A DNA stretch of 64,000 bases, taken from the NCBI GenBank assembly GCA_947396885.1, contig OX377202.1:106948198-107012197 (forward strand), read 5' to 3'. The translations under genes and the position numbers were made by a program. Shown here in pieces: positions 45,661 through 57,475 of the stretch. Origin of the DNA: Heligmosomoides polygyrus polygyrus (Eukaryota; Nematoda; Chromadorea; Rhabditida; Heligmosomidae). Positions within the stretch are counted from its first letter, which is position 1; the number at the start of each line of letters is the position of its first letter. The notes under the pieces are model-generated. The model was not told where the DNA came from, did not search any database, and worked only from the letters and a program-made list of their open reading frames with translations.

Positions 45661-45939
45661 AACCAATGGAGCGTGCAGACGAGACAGTAGCGGTAAACAG
45701 TAAATAGTCAACAACAAACACACAGGGGACTAGTAGAACGCCGCTGAAAACACTCGCTTGCAGCGGCTCTATTGGAGCCAATTATCGATCGAACAGAAGC
45801 TGCAAAATGGGCGGGCCTAAGCAAAACAACCCCCGGACACAAGTGTTACACTCATCCGAGTGATCGGTGGAGACTTGTGGGGCTACTTCGGAGTTCAGCT
45901 GAGGTAAACAACACTTCACGCCCTGGGAATGTGGCCATC

Positions 45940-46680
45940 AAACCGCTATGGAGAACAGTTGTGGCGAGGTCAGCTCTGAAACACCTAGCGGTGAACTGCG
46001 GATGAACTACCGGTAAAACTCGTCCGCAATTCGCCGATAGGTGACAGCGTTTTCACCCACTGTTGACCGACTTTCCCCAGTAGATCAACGGAATTTTAAA
46101 CAAGAGCGTTTTCAATTTGTTTCGCGTCCAACATCAGCGATGTGACGCTCTAAGCAACTACACAAAAGACACGTCACCTTACGTCTCCGCCTTAAGTCAC
46201 CATACCAATTCACCCGCCGTTGACCGCCAGAAGTTTCAGATCCACCAACAAATGGACAACATCTGTGGTGAGGACACCTCTGGAACCTCCCGGTAAAACT
46301 CGTCCGCAATTCGCCGATAAACGACAGCATTTTCACCCACTGGTGACCGACTGCCCCCGGTAGATCAAAATGGCTTCCAGAAGAGCTCCCTCAATTTGTT
46401 TCGCGACCAGCATCAGCAATGTGACGCTCTACGCAATTACACAAAAGACGCGTCACCTTACGCCTCCGCCTTAAGTCACCTAACCTATTCACCCGCCGTT
46501 GACCGCTGGAAGTTCCAGAAGAATCAACAATGGAGAGCAGCAGTGGTGCGGTCAATTCTGAAACAACACCTAGCGGTCAACTGCGGATGAACTCCCGGTG
46601 AAACTCGTACGAAATTCGCCGCTAGGTGACAGCATTTTCACCCACTGGTGACCGACTTCCTCTGTGGCTCAACGAACCCG
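45940..46680. repeat. Tandem repeat, about 290-300 bp unit
   Basis: AAACTCGTCCGCAATTCGCC occurs near 46015 and 46295, with a variant near 46602. Each is followed by GGTGACAGCATTTTCACCCA and later CAATTTGTTTCGCG, TTACACAAAAGACRCGTCAC and CACCCGCCGTTGACCGC. Related units appear at 54.1-55.06 kb. Confidence 0.85.
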
Positions 46681-47547
46681 CCTCTGAGTGTGCGCCATGC
46701 CTTCGTTTTTTCACGGAGCAATGGTAAGCATGCGTTTTAGGGCGAAAAACGCCAGAAAGCGATAACTCGAAGCCAGAGTTGAGCATAGGGAACTCATTGG
46801 ACGGTTCCTTCAAAGATTCTGATGACTCGCTACGTCAAACCTACGCTAATAGCAGGAAGCCCTATGGGTTTGTCATACCGAGACGTAATCGGGTAACCTT
46901 ACGGCGGCTTCTAGTCGTTTACAGGTCCTACACGTTCCAAGAATCCTTCACGGGTTGGATTTCATTCTAGGCTTCTACCAACCTGAAAGAGCAACACCTC
47001 ACAGTTATACCGTAGGACTTCAAGGGTATGATGGGGGAAGGGAGAAACATACCCACGATGTCGCATTCGTCCTTATACCACACCCAACCATCTCAATGGG
47101 TATACTGCTAAGTGAAGGCTACTCGACGACGTTTGTGAGCATTTCCCCACACCCACGAGGGTTTCTTTACCCTTACCCTATAGCGAAGCAGCCTACACCC
47201 AAACGCGCCAAGAATACAACACACAGCTGTTTGGTAAGAGACGGAACAAACGCTGGAAGACGCCGTAGTCCTGGGCTGTTTCAACAGGAAACTCGGCACC
47301 ACCCTGAAGGATCTGAGCTATGAAAGTCACACCCCCCCCCCCCCCCCACCCGTCAGTAATGCACTTCCTGTACGTCATAGGCGCCGTTACGGTGTCTTCT
47401 GAGGTCATAACCATCAATTGAATGGCAGCGCTATTGCATTACACGAGCAGAATGCCTCCACGAAGTGACTAAGCATCTGAAATGGAATACGTGACGAATC
47501 CGAAGTCGAAGCGCTTTGAATGGCGATTCTGGTTAACAGGCAGAACG

Positions 47548-47660
47548 CAAGGGTTGACGCTCTTTGTATCCCTCGAATGCAGAGAACTCACTGGAACACT
47601 TTGGCCCATGACAGGGCTGAATGGAGTCATTGTGCGATGCCTTGGTTCGGAAAACAGAAG
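47548..47660 (+). pseudogene. Decayed RTE 3'-end fragment
   Basis: TTGACGCTCTTTGTATCCCTCGAATG through GGCTGAATGGAGTC aligns with the last 110 bp of the RTE RT frame (52218-52310, GACGCTCTTCGTGTCCCTCG). Several indels are present. Confidence 0.65.
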
Positions 47661-48399
47661 TCAGAAGGCCGAAGACCACCTCGGAACGCCGCACTCCGGC
47701 TGAGTCAGCTCAGTCGGGTACTGGTGAAGATTCCAGCGAAATCCGCCCATACTAAAGTCGCAATTGTAGACCATACCGAGGAACACATCTCCAGAAGAAG
47801 ATTCCCCTGTTCAGAAGACGTCCTCAGAAGAAGAGCAGCGCAACATAGGTTATGAAGCGCAGACCTATGAGGGAGATAACGCCTCGTGGATCCTTCATCG
47901 AACACAAAAATGTAGGATTGTGGCTGGTCTGGACGTGGGGGTGTCCAATAGGGGTCTACATAGCTTCTAAAGATTCGGAAGACATTACCGCACCCAACTA
48001 GGGCAGACGCACCCTCGACAGCGTCGTCACTTTGAAACGAGTTTCGCTACGGTGCCTATTGAGGCAATGGAATAGCTGGCCTTGGGGCGCGAATTTGGTA
48101 GTGGAGCACTCTTTCTTCCATCCAATCATTATTATTAGAGAAGTCGAGGTGCAGGCTATTCAGATCAACATAAAGCGTCCACGAAGCCTCCATGGAACCA
48201 GATCCTTGGGAGGATCGCTGACAAAGCTGGGGGGGGGGGCATATTCTCGAGAAGGAATTTGGCTACGATGCCTTGTGTGACAGAGAATTACTTCACTGTG
48301 GAGCATAAATTTGGCAGCGGAGCAGACTTTATTCGACTCACTGTGCACCTGACTTACACGAGCGAGTCCCAATAGACCACTCCTGATCGAATGTTCCTT

Positions 48400-48906
48400 T
48401 GAATATTGAAGAAAACGTGCTTCAAGAATGATATCGCGCTCTGCTCGAACTAATCCTTCGCCACACTAGACGTCTTAACAAAACTCCACTAAAAATAGGT
48501 CAAGTTCACAAAACTTTGTTCACGATATATGTCGCCCTAATAGATACCACTTTCTCGAAACATCACTTGAATTAGTAGCTCCAACGGAAAAAAGAGTGCT
48601 CCAAATCCACGCACGCATCTAGCGCTCGAGTGCGAACTACTCCTTTGCCACAATAGGCATCATAGCAAAAATGAACTTAAAACGGAGCAGAAAACCTATA
48701 AACGAAATGCTTTGCTGAAGAACCTTCTGTGCGCTAAATCCTGCTTGAATAAGGAGCTCACGTAGAAGAAAACGTGCTCCAAGGACAGATACCGCGCTCT
48801 GAGCGAACCATCTTTTCTCACACTAGGCATCTTAGCGAAATTCCACTGAAAGCAGATCAGAAAACCCTATAAACGATATACGTTGCTGATGAACATTTTC
48901 GCTGAT
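48400..48906. repeat. Dimeric satellite, left of the RTE insertion
   Basis: About three monomers of roughly 175 bp. Anchors are AACGTGCTTCAA at 48414, GAGTGCTCCAA near 48591 and AACGTGCTCCAA near 48770. Neighbouring monomers alternate between a type reading ACAGATATCGCGCTCTG and a type reading CATGACGCTCT. Confidence 0.75.
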
Positions 48907-48922
48907 TGACTACTGCTTCGAT
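48907..48922 (+). repeat. Left target-site duplication of the RTE element
   Basis: The sequence TGACTACTGCTTCGAT (16 bp) is identical to 52355-52370. It belongs to the surrounding satellite, whose monomers contain CTGCTTCGATTAGTAGCT. Confidence 0.9.
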
Positions 48923-49425
48923 CCACGGATCTCCCTCGATAGAGAGCCTTGGGGCTCTCTTGTTAAGAGGGATCTCGGGCCGCTTGTCGCAGGGCCACGT
49001 GGCGCGTCCCCGGGTGGTGGATAGGGGAATTAAACGCGAACCAAATGCGACCGTGTACTGCCCAGAGACGCAGGTGGGATGCAGGGGATGGACTCCTTGC
49101 TCCTGCTGTGTCGGGTCGACGCGTTCCTTGTGCGTGGGAGCGGCATGTTCGTGCACAGTGTGCGTGGATGTGTCCGTGACTGTGCGGATTGTAACTGTGT
49201 CGGCTCGGCCAAAAGCTTGCACTCGGTAGACTGGGAGTACATGTAAGGCGATTCGAGGCCGCCTTAAGTCTCGCCCCGTCCCTTCGGGCAGTCTGGCTGG
49301 CTGCCCGGAGTACCCCGCCCGCACGACAGAGCCTGACTAGCTACCCGTGTTGTATTCCAGTCAAACACAGCAGCACTAAAGGGCCTCATTCCCCTGACCC
49401 CGAAAGAGCCCCCATTTCTGCAGCG

Positions 49426-50903
49426 ATGGGAAGGACGAGTACGGAGAGGCTGCTAAAATCTCAGGGCCTAACCAGGCTGCGCAAACTGAGAAGGACTAGG
49501 ATGACGATCTGTACTTACAACGCCCGCACGCTTGCGTCCGAAGCATCCGTCGAGGACCTGATGATGCAAGCCAGGAAGATCAAGTACGACGTCATCGGAC
49601 TGACCGAGACGAGAAGACACCACCCCCTACACGCCGCCTACGACTCCGGAGAAGAACTGTTCCTCGGAACATGCGACAGCAGAGGAGTAGGCGGCGTTGG
49701 TGTCCTCGTCAACACGCACATGGCCATGAACATCGATTCGTACGAGTCTCTGACTAGCCGAATCGGACGTCTGCGACTGAAGCGATGTGGCTCCGTGCCA
49801 GCCTTGACTGTGTTCGTCGCGTATGCCCCAACATCCGACTACGACGACGAAGACGTCGAGGCCTTCTACGTGGAGCTGGAGAAGTTCTATAAGGAAGATC
49901 ACACCTTCTACAAGGTGATCGTCGGCGACTTCAACGCCAAGATCGGGCCACGAAGGTCGCCGGAAGAACTTCACATCGGAACCCACGGTTTGGAGTGGAA
50001 CGAGCAAGGTGAAAGGCTGTCTGAGTTTATCATGTCGACCAAGACCATCCATGGAAACTCGCAGTTCCAGAAGCCTCCCTCCCTACGATGGACCTGGGAA
50101 TCCCCCGGTGGCCAGTTCCACAACGAGATCGACCACATCATCTTCAATCGCAAGTATTGCCTGACCGATGTCTCCGTTGTCCCCAAGTTCTACACGGGAT
50201 CGGACCACCGCCTCCTTCGCGCGAGGTTCCGCTTTTCGCGTCAAAGAGAGAAGGCCGCGAAGTTCAAGAAGAGGAGTCCCAGAACGACCATCAACTGGGA
50301 TCTCTACACCTCTCTTGTCGGCCTTTGGGAAGATGCCGTCATGGACAACGTCGACGAGGAATACGATCGCTTCGTGCACCATCTCCACGATAGTGCTAAG
50401 GGAGCCGAGAGCTTGAAGACCACCAAGAGACGCCTGTCTCCGGAAACTCTCGAGCTGATACGCCAGCGTGGAGCAGCACGAGCGTCAGGCAACTACCAAC
50501 TGACGTCCGAGCTTGCAAAGCTATGCAGAGCGGCGATAAAGGAAGATCTCAAGGAGAGAAGGGCGGAAGTGTTGGCTGAAGCAGCAGAGGCAGGGCTGAG
50601 CATTCGCAATGCACGCCGGAACTTCGCCAACTTCAAGACCAAGATGACCGCTCTCCGACGTCCTGACGGAACCATCACCTCTTCCAGAAGGACCATGGAG
50701 AAAGTCATCCACGACTTCTACTCCGATCTCTTCGATAGCCACGTCCACCTGCCCCCATGCCATCTTCCGCAGGATGGATGCGTCGTTCCCTCTGTTCTCC
50801 CTTCCGAGATCCGACACGCCATCTCGTCGGTGAAGAAACGTACAGCACCCGGTTCTGACAGGATCAGAGCTGAACACCTGAAGAACCTCCCGCCCTCCCA
50901 TCA
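49426..50903 (+). CDS. RTE endonuclease and start of RT
   Basis: The frame begins at 49426 and carries an AP-endonuclease-like domain with the expected landmarks. These are Tyr-Asn-Ala-Arg near residue 30, Thr-Glu-Thr-Arg-Arg near residue 60, V-G-D-F-N-A-K near residue 165 and S-D-H-R-L-L near residue 260. The N-terminal part of the RT follows (Thr-Ala-Pro-Gly-Ser-Asp). The frame formally runs to 51081, but past about 50895 it no longer matches RT. The polymerase continues in the next frame. The endonuclease would nick genomic DNA for target-primed reverse transcription. Confidence 0.88.
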
Positions 50904-52339
50904 ACACCCTGGCGCGGCTCCTCACACGCTACCTGTCCGAATGCAAGGTTCCATCTCAGTGGAAGACCAGCAAGACCGTTTTGCTGTACAAGAAGGGAGA
51001 CGTGCACGACATTGGCAACTATCGCCCGATCTGCCTGTTGTCCGTAGTCTACAAGCTGTTCACTCGAGTCATCCTGAATAGGATTAGTAGAACGCTGGAC
51101 GAAGGACAGCCATGCGAACAAGCAGGATTTCGGAGAGGATTCAGCACGATCGACCACATACACACCATTACGAAGCTCATCGAAGTGTCGCGGGAGTACA
51201 AGCTGCCGCTGTGCCTTACGTTCATCGACCTGAAGAAGGCATTCGACTCCGTCGAGACTGAAGCGGTCATGGAAGCCCTGCTCACCCAGGACGTTCCTAC
51301 TCAGTACATCAGAGTTCTTCGAGAGTTGTACAGTGGATTCACGACCAAGATCTCACCATTCTACAACGACGTCGTCATTGACGTGAAGAGAGGGGTTCGA
51401 CAAGGGGATACCATATCCCCGAAGCTCTTCAGCGCCACCCTCGAAAACGTCATGCGCGAACTAGAATGGGAAGACATGGGAGTGAAGGTCGACGGCCGGC
51501 AACTACATCATCTTCGCTTCGCTGACGACATCGTGCTCATAACCCCGAGCATCAGTCAGGCGGAACGAATGCTGGCCGACTTCGATCGTGTATGTGGAAG
51601 CGTTGGACTGCAGCTGAATCTTACGAAGACGATGTTCATGAAGAACGGATGGGTTTCTGATGCCCCATTCTCGCTCAACGGAACGAACATCTCCGAATGC
51701 TCCAGCTATGTGTATCTGGGTCGCGAAGTCAACATGACCAACGACCTAGCACCAGAGCTGAGCAGAAGGAAACGAGCGGCTTGGGGAGCTTTCCAGAGCG
51801 TCGAAGAAGTCGCGAAGAAGACGAAGAACGTTCGACTCCGTGCCCACCTATTCGACTCCACTGTTCTTCCTGCCCTAACATACGCCTCAGAGACCTGGGC
51901 TATACGACAGCAGGATGAACACGCGATCAGCGTCGCGCAGCGTGGAATCGAGAGGACGATGCTCGGAGTGACACGACTCACGCAAGTGAGAGAAGGCCTC
52001 CGGAGTTCCGAGCTTCGCCGACGTTCGAAGATCAGAGACGCTGTCGCATGGGCCAAGTCGTCGAAAATTAGGTGGGCCGGCCACGTAATGCGATTCGCAG
52101 ACACCCGCTGGACGAGAGCCGTCACAGATTGGATTCCGCGGGATGTCAAAAGAACACCAGGACGCCCACCAACGCGTTGGTCGGACTTCTTCGTGAAAGC
52201 CCTGAACGACCGATATGACGCTCTTCGTGTCCCTCGAGCGAGGAGGATCCATTGGACCACTCTGGCACGCGACAGGGACGAATGGAGACGCTGCTGGCGC
52301 CCGCTCGAGCAAGTCGATGATCAACGGGACGACAGGTGA
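50898..52339 (+). CDS. RTE reverse transcriptase, frameshifted relative to the endonuclease
   Basis: This frame carries the rest of the RT. It has a Y-R-P-I-C-L-L motif, motif A (F-I-D-L-K-K-A-F-D-S-V), motif B (R-Q-G-D-T-I-S-P-K-L-F), the F-A-D-D active site near 51525, and a C-terminal segment ending in Trp-rich repeats. It overlaps the endonuclease frame, and its first Met is at 50981. The join between frames lies in a C-rich run at about 50889-50900, which suggests a small indel rather than programmed frameshifting. The copy is therefore probably non-autonomous now. Confidence 0.86.
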
Positions 52340-52354
52340 TACAGGTGATACAGG

Positions 52355-52370
52355 TGACTACTGCTTCGAT
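52355..52370 (+). repeat. Right target-site duplication of the RTE element
   Basis: This is an exact copy of the 16 bases at 48907-48922, directly after the TGATACAGG tail. Confidence 0.9.
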
Positions 52371-52990
52371 TAGTTGCTCCAACGAAGAAAACGTGCTCCA
52401 AATCTGCACATGACGCTCTATCGCCAACTATTCCGTTCTCACAATAGACGACGTAGCAAACCTCCAGTAAAAACAGATAAAAACACTTATCAAGGATATA
52501 TGCTGCTGATAGATCTTCTCTGATAGCAATGCTGCCCCGATTAGTAGATCATACGAAAAAAACCTGCTGAAAGCACAGATATCGCGCTCTGAGCGAACCA
52601 TTCCTTTCTCGTACTAGGCATCTTGGCAAAACTCCACTAGAAACACGTCCGAAAACCCTATAAACGATATATGTTGCAGGTGAACCTCCTTTGCTCGAAA
52701 TTCTGCTCCGATTACCAACGGAAGAAAACGTGCTCCAACTCCATGCATGACGCTCTGACGCAAACTATTCCTTCGTCACAATAGACTTCGTAGCGAAAGT
52801 CCATTAAGAACAGATCAGAAAACTCTACAAACGGTGTACGCTACTGATACACCTTCTTTAAACGGAAAACTGCTTCGATTAGTAGCTCATACAGAAGAAA
52901 GCGTGCTCCAAGCACAGATATCGCGCTATGGCTACTCCGTTGCCACAATAGACTTCGTAGCGAAACTCCACTCTAACGGGACGTACAGGC
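52371..52990. repeat. Dimeric satellite, right of the RTE insertion
   Basis: Four more monomers (anchors near 52386, 52557, 52724 and 52898) continue the alternation of two monomer types seen left of the RTE. The period is 168-174 bp per monomer, or about 340 bp per dimer. Confidence 0.75.
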
Positions 52991-53103
52991 AAGTATAGGA
53001 GTCAGATGAGTTTCGAGAAGTATAGGACGCTCACTATGCCCAATCCTACGTTGAAACTCAACCAACTCAGCTCAGCGGCAAGCAAGAAAGACGTCAGACC
53101 TAC

Positions 53104-53188
53104 CTGACAGCGGCGGCCGGCGCGAACTGCCAAGGTCGTGACGGACGGGAGGTGGTCGCCGGCATGAAAAACATCAACGAACTCGCTG
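53104..53188 (-). CDS. Exon-like segment upstream of the galectin start
   Basis: On the minus strand a CTGCTGTTAG acceptor and a strong CAG|GTAGGT donor at 53103 bracket 28 codons. These begin Ser-Glu-Phe-Val-Asp-Val-Phe-His and end Arg-Cys-Gln. The start is phase 2 and the end phase 0. The segment sits about 10 kb upstream of the main galectin start. It may be a remote 5' exon of that gene or of an unrelated gene. I recognise no family. Confidence 0.22.
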
Positions 53189-54089
53189 CTAACAGCAGGA
53201 AATTAGGACAATGGTCCTCTCGATGAGCATTAACCTCAAAAGGGGGCGTCTTAAGAGGTCCGTGTCGATGCACTCCTCTCGGAATGCGCCATGTCTTCGG
53301 CACTTCTCCCTGGTGCAAACTGTGGCGATTATCTATAGAAAAAGACTGGTCATGCAGCGTGCGGTCTCGTTTTGAATCAGCGATTCAAGTTTGAATTTCA
53401 GAGGACAGGGCTGGGCCATTAGCGCTTATGAAAGGTACACAACGTCGGAGTCACTTGCCCCAGACAGCCTGTCCCGCCCGACGGGATCGGGGGCGCTCCA
53501 TGCGAATCGAGCCGAAGCGCAAACATTTCTCAACAAGAACATCGACGAGCACTTTCCGTCGTATCAAAACATCATCGGCTTTCAAATCGGCCGATGGCCA
53601 CCTGTTTTGACGGGCCGGCTGATATTTTGTCGACAATGACCTATGGAATCTGTTCAGCGTTCAACAGGCCGCTTAACGGAGGAGATTATAGGGAAGACGT
53701 GCGAAATGGCACTTTTCCGGGACCCATACCATTCTAGAAGCACCGATATAGTCAAACGGCTTGAACAAACTGATTTGGAGCGACTTTCGCTATGCTCAAT
53801 ATTGCAGCTGCGGGATAGTTCGCATTGGAGCGCGAATCAGGACTTGGAGCGCATTTTCTTCGGACCAAGTAGCAGTTGATCTACCATCGGTAAGGTAGCC
53901 TACGTCAGTGCGGGACTCGGTGATGCTTCAAGAAATCAGCGGGCGCAGCGCAGCTTCTTCTGCTTCAGATGACAGTCCTCGAAGGCCTAGACTGCGCATC
54001 GAGAGAACTTCTAAATCTTCCAGACGTCTTCTAGTTGCTAAAGTGTGGAGAAAAAAGCCGAGTGGTGCAGTGTTAGGTGTTTCAAAATG

Positions 54090-55070
54090 AAACGCGTTGG
54101 CGAGCACTTGTGGCTAGGAAAATTCGGAAACCCCTAGAGGTCAACTGCGGGTGATCTTCCGGGGAAAAGAAAGGGACTAGCTGTCCTATGAGAACCGCCG
54201 GTAGGTGACCTAATTTTGTAGATGACTACAAATGGGCGTAATGTGGGCAGCAAAAGAAAGGCAGGAACGCGCTACCCTAAGCGCCAACCAATCAGAACGC
54301 CGACCAAACTGGCCCAGGCCAATTACAACATCGGTCATATGTTTTATATGGTGTGCTCCCTCATGTAGGCCACATTAACGACTAGTACGGTTTGTTTACT
54401 CAAAAATGAACTGTTGAAAACATTATGTAAGGCGATGGAACCTAGCTGTGGAGAAGAAAATGCGGAGACCACTAGAGGTCACTGTCGGTGAATTTCCGGT
54501 GAAGTGGGAGGGACTACCTGTCGTATAAAGATCGCCGATAGGTGACAGCATTTTCTAGTCGTTAATGTGGGCAGCATGAAAAGGCGGGATGCGCTAGCCT
54601 AGGCTCCAACCATTCACAACGACGCGAACAGGCTTCAGCCAATAAGAATACAGGCGGTATACCTAGATCTGGACGGCGCTATAATCGATCTGATAACTTC
54701 TCGCTTACCCTCCCCCCTCCCATGTAGGCCACATTAGCGACTAGTCCGGTTCCTCCACTCGAAATTTAAGCGCTAAAAACATTGATTGTGGCACTTATGT
54801 AGTTCGATGGAACCTAGCTATGGTAAGGTGAATTCTGCAACATTCGCCGGTCAACTGCGGGTGAACTTGCGGTGGAGTGGACTGATAATCGCCGATAGGT
54901 GACCGGATTTTCCCCCACTGGTGACAGACTTTTTTCATTATTTCAACAAGATTTCAAGCAAGATGGTCCTCAATTTGCTTAGCACTTTGCATTGTGCAGT
55001 TACACAAATTACACCTCACCCTACGTCGACATATTAAATGGCTCACCCGCCGTTGACCGCTATGAGATTC
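54090..55070. repeat. Copies of the 46-kb tandem repeat mixed with MITEs
   Basis: GTCAACTGCGGGTGAACTTCCGGTGAAG-like blocks, GCCGATAGGTGAC and CACCCGCCGTTGACCGC recur near 54140, 54480, 54845 and 55045. They share the unit of the 45.9-46.7 kb array. Two MITEs are embedded. Confidence 0.7.
54213..54747. mobile_element. Two MITEs with one family A-like and one family B end
   Basis: 54213-54388 and 54554-54747 have left ends reading AATGTGGGCAGCA (family A) but right ends reading GTAGGCCACATTAACGACTA (family B). The insides hold CCAATCAGAACGCC and GGCCAATTA. Confidence 0.7.
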
Positions 55071-55399
55071 AGAGCTATTATCGCTCCATTATCGCTCCAT
55101 CGGCGCCCATTTTCCCATTGTAGCGACGAGCAAAACGACCTGTGAAATTCTCTAGCAGAAGAATGGTCGGGAAATCCATGAATGGCCAGATGACGACGGC
55201 TGAAGCGGCTGTAGTCTTCGCGACAGCTGATGACCCACCGGTGGGTCGCACTGTTTGGTGAGGACAGAGCCGAATAAGAGAGTAAAGTAGGAGTGGGCCG
55301 GCGCACTCCTGCGCCCGACCGCAACACTCGTCAACCGGTCCACGCTTGAACTCACACACGCACAATGCCCTCGTAGTCGTTACCTAGCGGACGGAGGGA

Positions 55400-55620
55400 G
55401 ACGACGCAGCGCAGCGCTGCAAGGACGGCGCCGCTGACGGCCGTCGGGGATCAGAGACCACATCCGACACGGGAGGGCTGGCTGGATGGGCCTCCGCGAC
55501 GGGGAATGCCCGCGCCTCGACGGAATTTTTGAGGGGAGACGGCTGGAGACGGCAGACCGCGAGCAGGAGGAGGTCCCTGAAGTGTAGGAGTTCCCTCCAT
55601 AAGGCTCAGCTTGCGGAGGG
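55400..55620. other. GC-rich island
   Basis: GC-rich block with a minus-strand CACTTCAG acceptor (near 55577) and a GTAACG donor (near 55387) enclosing an open frame that ends in phase 2. The composition alone could produce this. It may be a 5' exon or promoter of the galectin gene; evidence is weak. Confidence 0.25.
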
Positions 55621-55717
55621 GTTGGCTACGTCGTCGGATGAGCTGAGAAGCCCCGCTCCATGGTACCTAACCTTAAGCGTGGGAAGTGAATAGGTAGCAC
55701 TCCTGATTAGAAACAAG

Positions 55718-56525
55718 GGTACTTATCGTGAATGTGGCCTACATGATCGCGAGATCGCACCAGCCAATCGCAACCAACCAGAGCACCATCCAAACAGTCT
55801 GGGTGACATTTCCGTTCGATGCGGTCTGATTGGTCCATGATTGGCCCCCTCGGCACATGTAGGCGACATTCACAACCTGCACCTAGAATTAGTTGAAATT
55901 AAGATCTGTCCAGCAAAAATATGGAGAAAAACCCTAATCAAGAACATTAGAGTGTATAGGTCAACGATAATCAATACTTCTATGGGATCCGCCACCCATT
56001 TTATAATAATTCTACGAGATACGGCGGGGCACGGTACTAGTCGTTAATGTGGCCTACATGGAGAAGCTCAAGTACCACCCAATCACAATTAATCGGGGAC
56101 CGACGAAACATGCGCCAGCCATTCAGCACATATCCCTAATGCCGTATCTATTCGATGCGGGCTAATTGATCTGGTGCCTCCTATACCACATGTAGGCCAT
56201 TTTCACGACATATACCTAAAATAAACTGGAACTAGGAATCTACCAATGTTTAGTGAAAAACTCGGTAGTACCGCGAAGACGTGAAGGAATATATTAACCA
56301 CATGGTACGTAACCGTGATTCGTCGACACCTAGTATCTGCTGATTAGAAGCAATGGTACATGTCATGAATGTGGCCTACATGAGGAGACGAGATCGTGTC
56401 AGCCAATCACAAACAATCAGATCGCCAACCGAATAGTCTTGGTGACATTTCTGTTGGATACGACCTGATTGGTCCGCTACGTCCCGCCCCTTCTTCACAC
56501 GTAGGCCACATTCACGACCAGCATC
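55718..56525. mobile_element. Cluster of three family B MITEs
   Basis: Copies at 55718-55883, 56033-56216 and 56355-56525 share ends of the TGAATGTGGCCTACATG type and AGCCAATCACA/CTGATTGGTCC insides. The spacers share TGATTAGAARCAA and ACCTAGAATTAGTTGAAATT, so the unit of amplification is element plus flank (about 310 bp). Confidence 0.8.
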
Positions 56526-56639
56526 GAAATGCTGGGATGAGACACCCAGTGATCTACAGCTTTCGAACTACTGTAAGGTGTTTACTTATGAGCTTTTTAA
56601 GGAATGACGGACAGAGCTCATAGCTGACGAATTCCTTTG

Positions 56640-57010
56640 TCGGATGCGCCACGCACTACACTCCAACGGCATATGTATGAGAAGGCTGTCTGACTAGGTT
56701 CTTCCAGATGACCTGATCACAATTCACGGATCTATCCTAGTCGGGAGGGGGCAACCGTAATATGCCAGATACGGGCGTCAACCACGTCCCCTGAATTTAA
56801 ATGTCATGAGACAGTAGCTGAAGCTCTCGTAGTAACTCAAGCAAGGGATTAGAGACGCGAAGCATCACACACCCCCTCCGATTAGGATAGATCCCAATTT
56901 TCCGATCCTTTGCGGATGGAAGGGCGTACCGGTCTAGGCAGGACCAGAACTTTGATCGATTCGGAAATCGAACAACCCTCTACTCCGACTGCGCTACACG
57001 AACTTCGCAC
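56640..57010 (-). mobile_element. tRNA-derived SINE
   Basis: The minus strand begins with a tRNA-like head, with TGTAGCGCAGTCGGAGTAG as a polymerase III A box and GTTCGATTTCC as a B box. It runs to the recurrent tail motif GTGGCGCATCC at 56640. It does not fold as an intact tRNA. Confidence 0.6.
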
Positions 57011-57403
57011 ATCAAACTTGTGCCTAAAATGTTGAATCGCTGCTCCGCTGAGGATGAGGAGGTGTGGCTCACTCCCAAAGTAGAAGGCAGATTGGCGGAA
57101 GGTATCTCGTGTCCGACGAATTCACCTCTCAGAAAGCTTGGATAGCGCTGTGCGACTTATCCAAAGCGAAAGGGGTGCTCTGCGTCTTTTCTGACCAGCA
57201 GAAATTCGAAGAAAGTAGGTATAATAGGCCTCCAGGACAGTGGGCGGCCTAAATGCTGGGCCTAAAAGCCTTCTAGGTAGGGCAAATTTAAAGCACCTAT
57301 AGAAGAAGAAGAATCGTTGGAACAAAGGATCCAAAAACTATCTGAACTTCTTGTACTCAGCATACTCATTGAAGAATAATGAATGGAGGTGGCGTTAACC
57401 TCT

Positions 57404-57475
57404 CCGGGATGCGCCACGCATTCTACTTCTTGCCGCGAATGCGTATGTGGCTTACACAATGGCTTGCACACTTAA
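57404..57475. mobile_element. SINE fragment
   Basis: GGGATGCGCCACGCATTCTA plus GAATGCGTATGTGGCTTACA matches the tail and body of the SINE at 62.7 kb. The head is absent. Confidence 0.5.

Larger units (their letters stand above)
48923..52354 (+). mobile_element. RTE-clade non-LTR retrotransposon (about 3.4 kb)
   Basis: The element is bounded by a 16-bp target-site duplication. It has a GC-rich 5' leader of about 500 bp, then coding sequence for an APE-type endonuclease and a reverse transcriptase, and ends in a short tandem tail of TGATACAGG units with no poly(A). Endonuclease plus RT as the coding content, the 3.4-kb length and the microsatellite tail are typical of the RTE clade. It has landed inside a dimeric satellite array. 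Apart from one frameshift near 50895 it appears full length, so it is young. Confidence 0.92.

Noticed and set aside
45100..45723. 207-codon minus-strand ORF near 45 kb
   Set aside because: It crosses a GC-rich island and then a MITE-associated flank that is repeated at 44.8 kb. No domain and no consistent splice sites.
49426..52339. Host gene with endonuclease and RT domains
   Set aside because: Target-site duplication, microsatellite tail and position inside a satellite show it is a retrotransposon.
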